NCBI GenBank assembly: GCA_964023275.1 | Contig: OZ029913.1 | Coordinates: 44,700,476 to 44,764,475, forward strand | DNA length: 64,000 nucleotides | Reading direction: 5' to 3' | Origin: Norana najaformis | Lineage: Eukaryota; Annelida; Clitellata; Crassiclitellata; Hormogastridae | Notes under the pieces: generated by a model | Told to the model about the DNA's origin: nothing | Database searches by the model: none | What the model saw: only the letters and a program-made list of their open reading frames with translations | Shown here: one piece after another, positions 52,831 to 64,000 of the stretch | Numbering within the stretch: position 1 is the stretch's first letter | Layout: every line of letters begins with the position of its first letter | Position numbers and translations under genes: made by a program

Positions 52831-55800
52831 TTTGTATAAAACCAACAGTGTTAATATTTGAACATATGAAAGAGTGGCATGTCAGTTACAGGTGGGCTGG
52901 TCAGCAGGCAATGATCCCTCTAATTTTTTTGTTGTGCGTGCACTGGCCTACTGCATGGGCAGTAACATATAGGACCTGTGCTCTGGTCTGTGCCAGATTG
53001 CACATCTATTAGGTTTAAACTAAAAGCCTGTAAAATCATGTATAAAAAGGAAAGACTAAGGACAGATTAAACTTCTATTAGAGTATCAATTTTATGAAAT
53101 TGCCAGTGAGTGTATACATGATCTGGGTTGATTATGTCACCAAGATTCAAAAGGAGTCATTCCAGTTTAACTCAACCAATGCCTCCTACCCAACTATCTT
53201 AGAATTAGCTGAAATTTTAATTACATGTTGCGAGATATATCGGACGGAAAAGCACAAAATTTTTCTGTAGTATTTGAAATAGTTTCTAAGATATTATTGA
53301 TTCTGTGACCCCACCCTCAAAAGGCATTTCGTAAAATACTTTGAGATGTCCACTTTTTGAGAATTGGTATTTCTAGAGCTGTTACACCAAATTATATGAT
53401 TTTTGCAGCTGTACAGTTTCTTGCGTAGATTACAAAAATATAATTACCATTTGTGTGTCCTATAATTTCAACTGTATTAAATGTCAAAGGTGACTTCATA
53501 TTCATTTTAGTTCTAAATTTTGCAATATTCAGTGATCAATATCTCCAAATGTATCCTACCAGGCACAATGCATTCAATTTTTACATGCATTCTGTATGTG
53601 GCTGGCAATTACATGTACTTGGCAAAGTTTGACTTGATTACTTTATTCACATCTGCTGGATATAGGCTGTAAAAGTTGACTAAATGTGACAAGGGAGCTC
53701 GAAGAGAAAAAATATTCCAAAAAGGAGTCATAAAAATATTTTTATTGCATTTTCTGATAGAGCAGAGATCAATTGATGTGTTCCAAAAATCCTGATGGTG
53801 TTTTTTGTTTTAAGGAGTGTGTGAAATAAGGTTCTTTTTTTGGTATCACGAGTTGCAATCACTGATGATCTGTCAATATGACTTGCAAACTTCTAACATC
53901 GTTATCATATATATATGTAAGTAAAGATATTAAACAAATAACTTGTGAGTACTAGCTAATTATGTCAGTAGTGTATTGGAGCAACATAATCTGTGATGTA
54001 GCTGCTTGTGCAAGTCTCTGGTGATTGCATGATGGTCTTGCTGAAATCTGTTCACAGAATTTAGTGGATTCTTTTTTACTTAAAGATATCTGAAGAATTA
54101 AACTGTTGACCTAAATATCTTAAGGAGTTACACTTTGCTGGTAAATATTTCTGGTTTCGGTTATATTTGTTTCCAGTTGAGAACAGACAAGCACTTTAAG
54201 CATTTGCTTTATTAATATAGCCTAATATCCATTTGTTCTCCATTAGCCAGGCATTATTGTCTGTAAATAATGTGTAAGACTGTACATAATTATATGAAAC
54301 TCCTCTCCACAAATGGTGTGAAAGATCTGTTTACTGTCATGCTTTTACAGTTGCAAAAGATGGATTTCTTGTTTTCTTGGGCAAAAAATGAATGATGAGG
54401 CAAACTGCAGTAAAACCACTGCAGGAACACTCCTCTATTGGACTTTCAGACCTTCCAACAGCTCCCAAGGCCACCATCCGGCATTCAATACACAGCATCT
54501 GGCCAGGTTTAACATTAAGTCCAATCTGCTTGGTTGGAGGTGTCGGACTGCAGTAGACAGTTACCAGTCAGTGAAGCATACATAATAAAAATTTCATTAG
54601 TCTCTAGGAGTCAACAGAACTTAGTGCACTGTTGTTTAGCATTGGTGGGCTGAAAGATACCAGTGGCTGTCGTGGGTAGGGTGATTGCCTAGCTCTTCTC
54701 CGGTCTACACCAATAATGCAACATCGTTGGAATGAACAGATCAGATCACTGGATGACAACGCCTGCCAGACCTGGAAGCCATTGATGGCTCACTTTGGTT
54801 TAGACCTAATAGTCTGGTGGCTTAATGTAACTTTGTTCAAACGTAATTTTTTTTGTGATCAGGAAAGTTTACTGAACAATTTTTAATTCAAAATTTTTTT
54901 CTGAGTTTTTGGGTCATTTCATGTAAAATTCACCAAAGTTCGAAACCTGCCTTCCATATCTAAGAAATCTATTTAAAATGAACAAAAGTCAGTTTCTGGG
55001 CGGGTGCTGTGCAAAAACTACAGAAGATACAGTTATGAAATTGCTAGTGGTCATTTAGACCTAGTACCTCTGCTGCCTCCAGCAGTTTTAGTAACATGGA
55101 TCAGTTGCTGTCCACCCCATAGCTATATGAAAACACTATGAAGAAAAAGGTTATGCAATGGTTTGTATGCCAAAATCATCATGTGGGCTTAGAGGTATCG
55201 TAGTCAAAATCTTTGCACCATGAGAAACTAAGTGGTATGTAAGTACTAATTGGTATTTTGTACAAAGTGATGGTATATATTAACATCAGCACATGAAATA
55301 TTATACATTGGACGACGCATACGAACTCAGATTTTCGACAATGTCTGTGTGACATCAAAATATTTGAAATCATGCACACTGAAAATGTGAGAAATTTTGT
55401 AATGTGCCCTCCTACTTTTGCTAGGCTTAGTACTGTCATAGTCAAGGTGATGGTTGAGTTACAAGTTTTTCTGTTTTCTAATTTTTACTCTTGACAATTA
55501 ATCTGTAATCAATCCCACCAGTATGAACCACCTTCAAAGTATATCTAAAGGTCTCATACATGTCAAAGAAAGCAACTGCCAACACAACCACATCCATGTC
55601 CATTGTGCAGACAGCCAGCCAGTCTCTAAACTGCTTTGTGATGCATGCAAGCAGTGCAGAATTAAGCACAATATCAGCACAGTGTCTGACGTGCCCCACA
55701 CTAGTCATTAAAACAGTCTTGTTTTCAACACCAGTAATGCATGTATCAGCTGATTCAGTTATTAAATTAAAATATTCTTGTCAAAATTCCACCCATTTGT

Positions 55801-56079
55801 TTTTCACCCAGTTGTAATTGTTTTTGCCAGTAATACATGTCCTAGTTCCAGAACCCCACTTCTGGAGATCTAGACATAACACTTCAGACTGTTTGGATAA
55901 TACACGTCAAGCACTACATCAAAGTGGTTGGGTTTTTTCAGTAATGAGGAAGATTTATCAGTAGTTCCAGTTTGTACTTTGTAATCATCAAATGTCACAA
56001 GGACCATTTCTTCCAGTGATTTACACCTATGCCCTTCTGTCACCTCATCCTTAAAATTTGAAAATCGCTCCATAGCCAA
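52831..56079. other. POMK 3' region and intergenic, no gene seen
   Basis: AT-rich, only short frames. The first part is presumably POMK 3' UTR. No polyadenylation site could be chosen with confidence. Confidence 0.5.
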
Positions 56080-56400
56080 AGCTGCTGCACACCTCTGGAA
56101 TAGACTCCCATCATACAAACTCACCAACACTTCATCCATTGCAATATCGGCACAGGTCTTTCACTCAAAACTGAAAGCACTTTTCATCCTTTTCCCCTTA
56201 TCTCTCTTTCCGCTCCAATTCCAAACACTTCGCTGTAGCCGTCTGACTGTCTGCCTTACTGACTCTTGCATCTTGACCTGGAACCAAACCATTTCTATCA
56301 ATTTTGTTTTGACTGAGCGCCTGTGAATAGGCTGGTTCCTGTGACTTAGCTTTCTTTGGGCACTGTTGAAATCTTGAGCTTACGATTATGATTAGTTTCT
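56080..56400 (+). repeat. LINE 3' tail repeat, copy C, with ORF2 end
   Basis: Plus strand reads AAAHLWNRLPSYKLT, the last part of LINE ORF2, then TTTCACTCAAAACTGAA and the shared core at 56311-56355. It shows that copies A and B are LINE tails as well. Confidence 0.75.
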
Positions 56401-59400
56401 GTGATGACTTTGTTTACCAGATCGCTGGCCGCATACACAATCAGATAACAATGTTATTACGAAGTTCTACTAAGTTATCAAATACCTTGTGTTCCTAAGA
56501 TTAGTAAGTAAGTACATTAGTTTTAATAAAACTGTTAAAAACCACATGCTTGAAGAATCAACATAAAAAAACCAGCAAAACAAAGGCTAGCTTTCAGCAA
56601 ACCATAAGCTCGTTTCTATCAGTAAACCGCAAACATCCAGTGAATTAGCCCAAAAGCTATCAAAATTCACTTCACTTGAACAATTTTAGGCACATTTATT
56701 AAAATGTAGACATATCTGAATATTTAGTTCATGGTCTCAAAATGGTGTACTTAAAATTTCATGCTTTTATGTGCTGTTTGAACAATGTTATGCATTCAAG
56801 CTACTAAACCACAAGACAAAATTCGTGTAATAGCTCTCATATTGCAAGCGTTTAGCGCATATAATGACTTGCACATGGCCCATAAGTGTTCAGGTAGTCA
56901 AGTACAAGAGCATCTGTGCCATATTTTACCAAAATTCTGACATCTCTAGTTACAGAAAACCTTTTAATAAAAGGAAGGATGGCCAGGTTGTATGACCTTA
57001 TTAATGGTAGCATGCCAGTACTGTAATAAATAACTAAATTCTTTACACACAAAAAATCAGAAGTATGCATCTACAAATGGCAGGTCAAGCATCAAGAACA
57101 GAGTTAGTGATGTACATGTTTTTCTCCACTGGTAAAGTATTACCGGTAGTTTGCTTATTACAAGCCCCTATAAATGTTAGTGAACTGAAGCAAAAAACAT
57201 GACAACAGCAATCCTACTATTGGAAAACTTTCCTTCTGGGTGAAAATTTGTATTAATGTCAGTTTCAAGTGATGCACCATGGTTTTAACCCTGTTATGCA
57301 CACAGTCTACCACCAAGCTGCAACGATGTGTGTATGTGGCAAGAAAAGTTATAAACTGCCTTGACCTGGTAATTTTTCAGTTTATAAGTTTTATTGCAAG
57401 TATACAGACTGTACTAGCCCAAGACACAGATCTCTGAAATCTAGTCATGAGTAGGATGTGGCAAGCCCAGTTTCAAAATTTGTGATGCTGAACTGTATAT
57501 CTTATGCTAACAGCATTAGGAAGAGTAAAACAGCATGGTGGACAAGAAGAACATAATATTTCTGGGTCTTCACAGCATCAAGACAGGTAAGTTACGTTAA
57601 TTACACGTACTTGTTAACTAGAAGTACTCATTTACTGCATGTATGGCTCTTTCAGCAAAAGTGCAAGTAAAACCAACAACAGGAATCCAAGCACTGACTG
57701 AACAACATTTCCTTATGATTTACACGGTTTCACAATGAATGATGCTTTGGGTTCTCGCTTCCTTAAACCTATTGGATTTCAACTGGGCTACTTCAAAGCA
57801 TCATGATTTATGACTAGTTTTTGCTTGAAGTGATCATGAATTGATGCCTCGTGCATTATCATAACGGTGCTATGGAAGTCATTAGATTAGATCAATTTGT
57901 CTCAGATACAGAGATCATTTGTATCAGATACAAAGGATGGAGGCAAATGTATTAGTGATCTGCTACCATGCAAACCAAGAAAGTACAAACTTGACACTTG
58001 AGCATGTACCTTGGTATTATAATCGCACTTTTAAACCTCTCGGAGCACTCATCAGTCATCACTAGCGTAACTGATGTTCCTTTAGAATGAAAAGTTCATC
58101 CTCAGGCGAATGATGCTTAAAAACTGGAAGAAGTCTGCACTGGCATGCTTTCATATGCATGTAAGCCTGACACCATAATCACAAGATGTGGAATCGAAAA
58201 ATAACAGAAAAAATCAAGCGACAAGTACCTAAATTCAAAACTGCAAATAGGCAAACGATTTAAATTTTCTTCAATCTGAATTCAAAGAAGCAAACAAGGA
58301 CCGTTTAACAAAAAGCAGCAAAACCTAAATAAATCTCTGTCTAATTGACAGTTGGCGTTTCCTGGTTATCTCCATGTACAGTACAAATTTATTAGAAATA
58401 AAATGAACATTAAGCATATCTTAATAGAATAAGTTCATTATTAATGATGAGTACAAATTCTAGCAGGCCTATCATTAGCCAGTTAAGACTTCTAAACTCG
58501 ACATGGACAAGTTTTTATTACAAGTCTGGCTGAAAGGATTTCTTCATCAAAGGGCATCATGACAACCAAAATTCAACCTTAAGACAATCTTACGGTTAGA
58601 TAACAAATTGCCTACTTCACATGATGCACTAGAATATAAACCATTTCCTGTTAATGAGATAATTATGACAGAAAATACAGCACACAATATAGACATCAAC
58701 CAGACCACCTGACATAAAATATCTGGTATATTATTTTGTTTTAATACTCTTAAACAAGATCGTGAACAATACTTTAAAACTGGTACTGATTTCAATTTTG
58801 ATTTTCTGTTACTGATACAAATTATACAAAACTGACAACTGAACTCTGGATAAACTTTCATTCTGAAAGTCTTAAAAACATCCAAAAGTGGTCTTTGTAT
58901 TGGAGCCCAGCCATGATGTATCAACAGCTTCTTTGGTGTCACAGCATTTAATTTACAGGGCATGAACTTTCAGACACAACAAGCCAAGTGGCATCTCATT
59001 TTGAAAGAGATGTACACTTGCAACTGCTTCAAGTGCTGCCAAAATGCCTAGAAAGTTTATTAGCAACTCGATATCTTATGCACTTTCAATAAAATGAATC
59101 GTTTTCCTATACACGTTTTCTACAACTTCTGGTCCAACTGTAGCATCTGTACAGTTAAGGGAAATAAAACAGCTCCACAAAAATCGAAAAAGTTCACGGC
59201 AAAACCAAATCCGATCTTGTATCAAAGCTTTTGACAAGTAACAAGGAAATTTCGGTCAACAAATTCCTGCAGAAATTCTATACTGATGAAAGCACTTTTG
59301 ACAGCTACTTGTGCCGCTAAAGAAATACTACTGACGCAGTCCTGCTAGACATCTACCATACTTTCTTCTAGACTCTGCCTCCGACTACAGTGACCTATTA

Positions 59401-60089
59401 GTGCACTACAGTCACATATTCATGGTTCATTAGAAAAATCACAGCATCCACAACAACCATTTTCAAGACTTTTGCTCAGTCACTGCACACTATACAGGCA
59501 TCATATCTAAAGGCCACCCAGTTTGTCTGCACTACAACCACTTGTACAAATGCACCACAGGTTTACACCAAAACAGAAATATATATATTATATATACACA
59601 TTCTTATACAAGCACAAAACAATTCTGTTAATATTTTATTTTTTTGGTATTTACATGTAAAATGTAAATACCACTTCTGCATATATATTTATACATATAT
59701 ATTTTATATATTTCTTCTGAATAACTTACCCTCTAGATCTTGTTTTTATTTCCCATATTTGCACAAAATGTTTTTGTAAATATTCAGGATATACGTATAC
59801 GGTATATCTACCTGAATACACGAATATATGCCTTCTGTATTAATATACCAAAGTATATCATACTCTTTAAGCAAGTTCTATTATCACCGCATAATGTCAC
59901 TATCTCATGGTGCTAGGCAACTGTGTGTATGTACATGCATGACACTGCATAGTATGTTTTGCAAAAAGTCTACTCAAATAGAACATTTGTATAAATACCT
60001 CTCAAGAATTTATCAGAGCTGCAGGTACAAAAAAACCGCAAATACCAGGTCTCCCTTTTATCTAAAATAATATATTAGTCTATACGTGT
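56401..60089. other. Intergenic, no gene seen
   Basis: AT-rich. The longest frame (58547-58963, minus, 138 codons) has no motif, no splice context and no known similarity; I treat it as chance. Confidence 0.5.
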
Positions 60090-60100
60090 GTGTATGTATA

Positions 60101-60166
<66 letters not shown>
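60090..60166. repeat. (TA)n microsatellite
   Basis: Nearly pure TA with a few TG/TGTA interruptions, about 75 bp. Confidence 0.95.
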
Positions 60167-60169
<3 letters not shown>

Positions 60170-60959
60170 TACATTTTGTGTAATGAGTTTCTGAAGCACC
60201 TTTTTCAACTCTATCAAAGCGCTGCTGCAAAACAAACCAAGTCCTCTGTATACAAGTATCTAGACAGACATATAGAATTACATGTTTCAGTGCAAAATTT
60301 TAAAACTCGAGAACACACTTGAGTATGTATTTGCATTAAGATCGATGGAACACAAATATTAGACGGCCTCCTTTCAACATTTCTGAGGTACAATTAGAAG
60401 ACCGGATCTGGAGTCGTTAGAAAAAACAAAGCAGATGGTCAACATACGTTTCTTTTTTCCTGCAACCTTCTCGTATGCATAGCTTCCTGGTGCAATTTTT
60501 AAGATACTTGCTTCCTACTGACCTCAGATCCTAAAACTCTGTACATTTATTATCACATTTGTTATGTATATACCTTACACTACACCCTAATTACGCATAT
60601 ATTACTTATGCATCTAGACATTTTGAGGACCTCTCAAAGGTGCAGAATTTGGCTTTCTTACAGATCTAAAATGGTGTGAATAAAATCAGCTGAAAATGTA
60701 GAGTTGTACACATATATTTTACGTATATATTATAATTCACATATTATATACATTATTTACAACATATATACACCATTATATACATAAACACGTCAATAAT
60801 TAAATCATATTAAAGTGCATTGTTACACAACGTTTTAAATGCAACAGTGCAAGTTGAATGGCAAGTGAAACACGAGTGATCTCTGCTCGGAAGACCTTGA
60901 AGCTGCAGCCAATGGTACATCAAGAGTAGCATCTACACAAGTTCATTCAAGATTTGCAT
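60167..60959. other. No gene seen
   Basis: AT-rich, with further short ATATAT words at 60710-60790. Possible distal 3' UTR of the AGAP-like gene. Confidence 0.4.
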
Positions 60960-61448
60960 GCCTCTGCCTGTCATTCTCTTTGTCTCTCTTTGTAGCCTGT
61001 TCCTGTTCCTATCCTTCTCTCCATCTCTCTGTTGCTGCCTTCTTCTCTACATTTCTCATCTCTAGTCTTCATCTCTGCCGACCACTCTATGCTTCTATCC
61101 ATCTCTCTTGCTTCTCCATCCCACCACTGTCTCTACACCACTCTCTTCCTCTCATCCTCTATCCGATTTCCAGCCCAGAACCTCTTTATCTCTTGGTACA
61201 TCTATCAAACTTCACTCATCTTTTACTCACCGTCTCTAACTTTCAAGCAACTCTGTCTTTGTCTCCATCCCACCTCTCACATTCTCCTAAACCTCTCTTT
61301 GTTTCTCTTTCTCTTGCTCTCAATCTCTCTCAACCCTCTATCCACTTGTCTCTTTTCTATCACACCCTGTCTGTCTGGCTGTCTGTCTGTCTCTCCTCAT
61401 CCCATCTGTCTATCTCACCGAACTCTGCTCGGCTCTCGTCCTCTTTAG
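60960..61448. repeat. Long pyrimidine-rich tract (plus strand)
   Basis: About 490 bp of C/T-rich sequence with CTGTCTGTCTG and TCTCTC words. It produces two overlapping long plus-strand frames that are low-complexity and not genes. On the minus strand it is GA-rich and lies downstream of the AGAP-like stop codon, so it may be in the 3' UTR. Confidence 0.85.
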
Positions 61449-61580
61449 CCATCGAATGATTGGTTGCCATTTATCGACTGCAATTTCTGTACAGTGAATT
61501 GAGCTGTTATTGCCATCAGAGACGGTTCCTTAACTATTGAGCAATTCCTTCATAACTAGTGACCTTTGTGGCATAGTTCG

Positions 61581-63418
61581 TCAGAAGTGTGGAAGAGTCG
61601 ACGCTTTGCTGGGACGCTGTGGCTGCAGCAGCCTCGAACAGTTCGGGAAGTTCGCAACAGATGCATAGTGCGCTGCATTGTGTCCCTCCTGATCCAGCTG
61701 ATCCGGATTAGCACCGTACTGTCAGAAACATCACAGACACCAATTCACTGTCAGCTCAAGAAGGTTAGGTAAGGTCAAGCTAGGTAGATTATGACATCCA
61801 AAATCAAACCAAAGACAATGCATGCTTGTTCCTATGAAATGTTAAGAAGGAAAAATGGTGCTGTAGAGTTCAGTTGAACCACTCAGTTTACCTTACTATT
61901 GCTTAGTTTATTTACCTGGTAGTTATGTAAGTATCGATGAATAGGCCAGCTTATGCATCCTAAGACCATTTCAACTAGTGTAAACCAGTAGTAAAGCTAT
62001 ACTATGACTGAGTAGTTGCTTCATTTTAGCTTAGTTAGTCTAGTCCATTCAGTTCCTTGCAATTGTATAGGTACTGATGTAGACTTTTGACATCTAAATT
62101 GGTGCATAGATGAGATTCGAGTAGTATGTATCTAATTACGTATGTATGTATGTATCAAGACATTTAATAATATAGCATGATTTAAAAATCTTACAAAGGC
62201 ACTGCAATCGAACTAACCTAAAAAGGTGAGTTTTAACACAGTTTGAAAATGCTTGCTGAACACAGTCAACTGCAACAGAATGCACATGCAGCAGAAGACT
62301 GTTCCAAAAGGAAGGTCCAAAATATGAGAAGGCAGGGTGGGCTTGAGTTGATGTGCAGAAGTGTGGCATCTGCATATATCCACGAGTGGCAGAGTGCAAC
62401 AATCACCAACCAACTTGATTCGAGATTAGAACACAGAGCTCCAAGATGTATGCCACCCCAGGAGGAGAACCTTGAACTTTATTTTCTTACTGATGGGAAG
62501 CCAGTGCAGTGTGTGTCCTCATATAATCCGATATATGATGTATATGATTCATCAGACTGGCTAGTGGTAGGTTGGCACAGTTTAGGAAGAACTGAAGCAG
62601 ATGGAATTTGAACTTCGGCAGACTGGTGAGGATGGAGTTACAAAACTAAAAGTATGTATGAGTGTACGAATGGCACCAATGACAAATTGCACTGATTGAC
62701 TCATACATGGTGCAACTCGTAATAGCAGGACCTGCACAGATAGTTCATGTGGTATGCACAGACGACACTCACGCAAGTGCATCGGATGGGTAGCAAGTAA
62801 CATACAGTTACATGTCATCAGCGTACTGGTTTACCCGTGCTCCTAGAGCAGTGATGATCTACCTAACATCATCACATCAACAGATCCTCACTGGAGTGTT
62901 GCTGTTGCTACAAATCTTTGCCACTTGTCACATCTCCTGGCCGTGTCTAGCCCAAAGTTGAGCAGACAAATTTCTGCCTCCACCATCCTAGTCTATGTGT
63001 GCCTTGGTTGACCAATTGGTCTTTTCCAGCTCCAGCTAGTCCAGACCGATTACCTACAAATAACAGAACTCCCAAGCCTTCCTGCTCCTTCATTTCACTA
63101 AAAGCAGAAACCATCTTGTTTGGTGATGGGTTGGAGTTCTTGGGTGAGGAATTCTATATAAGACAGAAGTTGTGCTATATAAATGTCCGATAACATTAAA
63201 ACACGTTATAGTACATTAAACAATGATGATTGTAAGCAACTCGAATGTCATACCCAGAGGAGAAGCTGAATCAAAACTGAATCTCCAACAGCAGCCGCGA
63301 TGTGTAGGGCTGTTCGTGCATCTCTGCTGTGGGGCTCGACAACTTGGTCTGGAGACGCATAGGCGAGGGTGAGAATCGTTACAAAAATATCTTTACGAGC
63401 AATGGCATCTATCAGTTG
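61581..63418 (-). CDS. ArfGAP with ankyrin repeats (AGAP-like), last two coding exons
   Basis: Penultimate exon 63418-63254 (55 codons): preceded by acceptor CTGTAG, it reads QLIDAIARKDIFVTILTLAY, ASPDQVVEPHSRDARTALHI, AAAVGDSVLIQLLLW, and ends at donor GTATGA. Last exon 61718-61581 (45 codons and TGA): preceded by TTTCTGACAG, it reads YGANPDQLDQEGHNAAHYAS, VANFPNCSRLLQPQRP. Both junctions are phase 0, and joined they form the two ankyrin repeats closing AGAP proteins (pattern RTALHxxxxxGxxxxxQLLIWYGxD). AGAPs are GTPase-activating proteins for Arf in membrane traffic. The GTPase, PH and ArfGAP domains must lie beyond position 64000. Convergent with POMK. Family call is by eye. Confidence 0.72.
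62136..62413 (-). pseudogene. LINE ORF2 tail in the AGAP-like intron
   Basis: Minus frame AHPAFSYFGPSFWNSLLLHV and FSNCVKTHLFRL matches the C-terminal end of CR1/L2 ORF2 (FSxxGPxxWNSLP...LKTHLF). Only the tail is present, in the 1535-bp intron between the two ankyrin exons. Confidence 0.7.
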
Positions 63419-64000
63419 CTACAGCAGATATACCATAACAGAAAAACATTTAGCTTGTTAGAAAAATCAAAATATTAATCACAGTTTCTTACCCAAGATA
63501 AGTAGAATCCATCTCCAGAAAACATTGTCTGGAGATCATTTACGCATATGTCCAGATGTTGTAAAATAAAATAATAATTCTAGCAAAAACAGCAATCAAA
63601 TTTAATTTCTGAAAACCAGGATTAAACTCACAATGAAAGAAAATAAAAACTATGTCATACATTAGAACATCTGTTCAGAGCAAAAATTAAGCCACGTTAG
63701 CCATCATGTTCAAATGGGTTGCGTTTTATAATCAGATCTATTCTAAAGTAGATTCCAGTGTGGAATCCACACTTCCAGCTGGTTTAGATCAGAATTCGTG
63801 TTTTATTCAAGCATGTTACAAAAGATTCCTGTGTGCATAACTGAATATTTTACTGCACTGATAATTACTGTACAGCCAATATTAGCTCACAGTAACAGTG
63901 CAACAGCAGCCAAATGTAAAGCAACAAGCTTGTGCAAGACATGCACTGCTTCTAAGCAACAGTAATTTATTTACATGTGTAAAATAATTTTGCAAAGATG
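63419..64000 (-). other. Intron of the AGAP-like gene, possible upstream exon
   Basis: A frame ending TMFSGDGFYLSW before a GTAAGA donor (about 63495-63530 on the minus strand) is in phase with the ankyrin exon and could be the end of the preceding exon, but the sequence does not clearly match AGAP. Otherwise nothing seen. Confidence 0.3.

Noticed and set aside
58547..58963. 138-codon minus-strand ORF
   Set aside because: No recognisable motif, AT-rich setting and no splice or promoter context; length is within chance expectation.
60980..61459. Two long overlapping plus-strand ORFs (159 and 138 codons)
   Set aside because: They are low-complexity Ser/Leu/His translations of a pyrimidine tract; no start context or domain.
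63495..63530. AGAP ArfGAP exon end
   Set aside because: In phase with a donor site, but the residues do not clearly match AGAP and the acceptor is uncertain; noted only as possible.

Overview
The window is from a nuclear genome of a multicellular animal, probably an invertebrate. Evidence: two spliced animal genes at the right end, GT-AG introns, and a dense, decayed mix of animal-type transposable elements (Gypsy LTR elements, hAT, piggyBac, CR1/L2-like LINEs). Nothing looks bacterial. I cannot name the species; a marine invertebrate such as a sponge or cnidarian is only a guess.

Layout. 0-8.3 kb: a decayed Gypsy copy (Gypsy-1), LINE debris and three hAT fragments (C, B, A). 8.3-13.1 kb: a minus-strand LINE split at a TTAA by a complete piggyBac element with visible terminal repeats. 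13.4-18.7 kb: tandem repeats, a small RRS-motif ORF, a leader, a post-integrase ORF, an integrase remnant (Gypsy-3) and an LTR with its polypurine tract. 18.9-20.8 kb: an open plus-strand LINE ORF2. 22-25.5 kb: a zinc-finger/acidic ORF and hAT-D. 25.7-28.7 kb: a coiled-coil/RRS ORF, leader, post-integrase region and integrase (Gypsy-4). 28.7-31.6 kb: a nearly intact hAT transposase (hAT-E) broken at a perfect palindrome. 32.3-32.9 kb: a hAT first exon split by a solo LTR with a perfect 5-bp target duplication. 33.3-34.7 kb: LTR, polypurine tract, zinc-finger/acidic ORF and an RNase H scrap. 35.1-38.2 kb: a different Gypsy (Gypsy-6) with its RT missing and a solo LTR in gag. 38.3-41.8 kb: two tandem copies of the coiled-coil/RRS element. 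42.3-46.3 kb: the best-preserved Gypsy pol (Gypsy-2) with a post-integrase ORF. 47.9-51.1 kb: LINE tails and a LINE RT enclosed by a 205-bp inverted repeat. 51.3-52.8 kb: a two-exon protein O-mannose kinase (POMK) gene. 52.8-61.5 kb: mostly non-coding. 61.6-63.4 kb: the last two coding exons of an AGAP-like (ArfGAP with ankyrin repeats) gene on the minus strand, convergent with POMK.

How it fits together. The host genes sit only in the right 13 kb; the left 48 kb is an insertion sink. Nearly every LTR, hAT and piggyBac fragment there points the same way (minus). Three separate clusters repeat the same order on the minus strand: Gypsy integrase, a post-integrase ORF, LTR/leader, then a roughly 230-240 residue ORF with a charged coiled coil and a C-terminal RRSxRL...YYG...NPxP block (shortened in one cluster). 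I regard this repeated cassette, and the zinc-finger/acidic ORFs next to polypurine tracts, as the most likely undescribed biology here. All homology statements are by eye.
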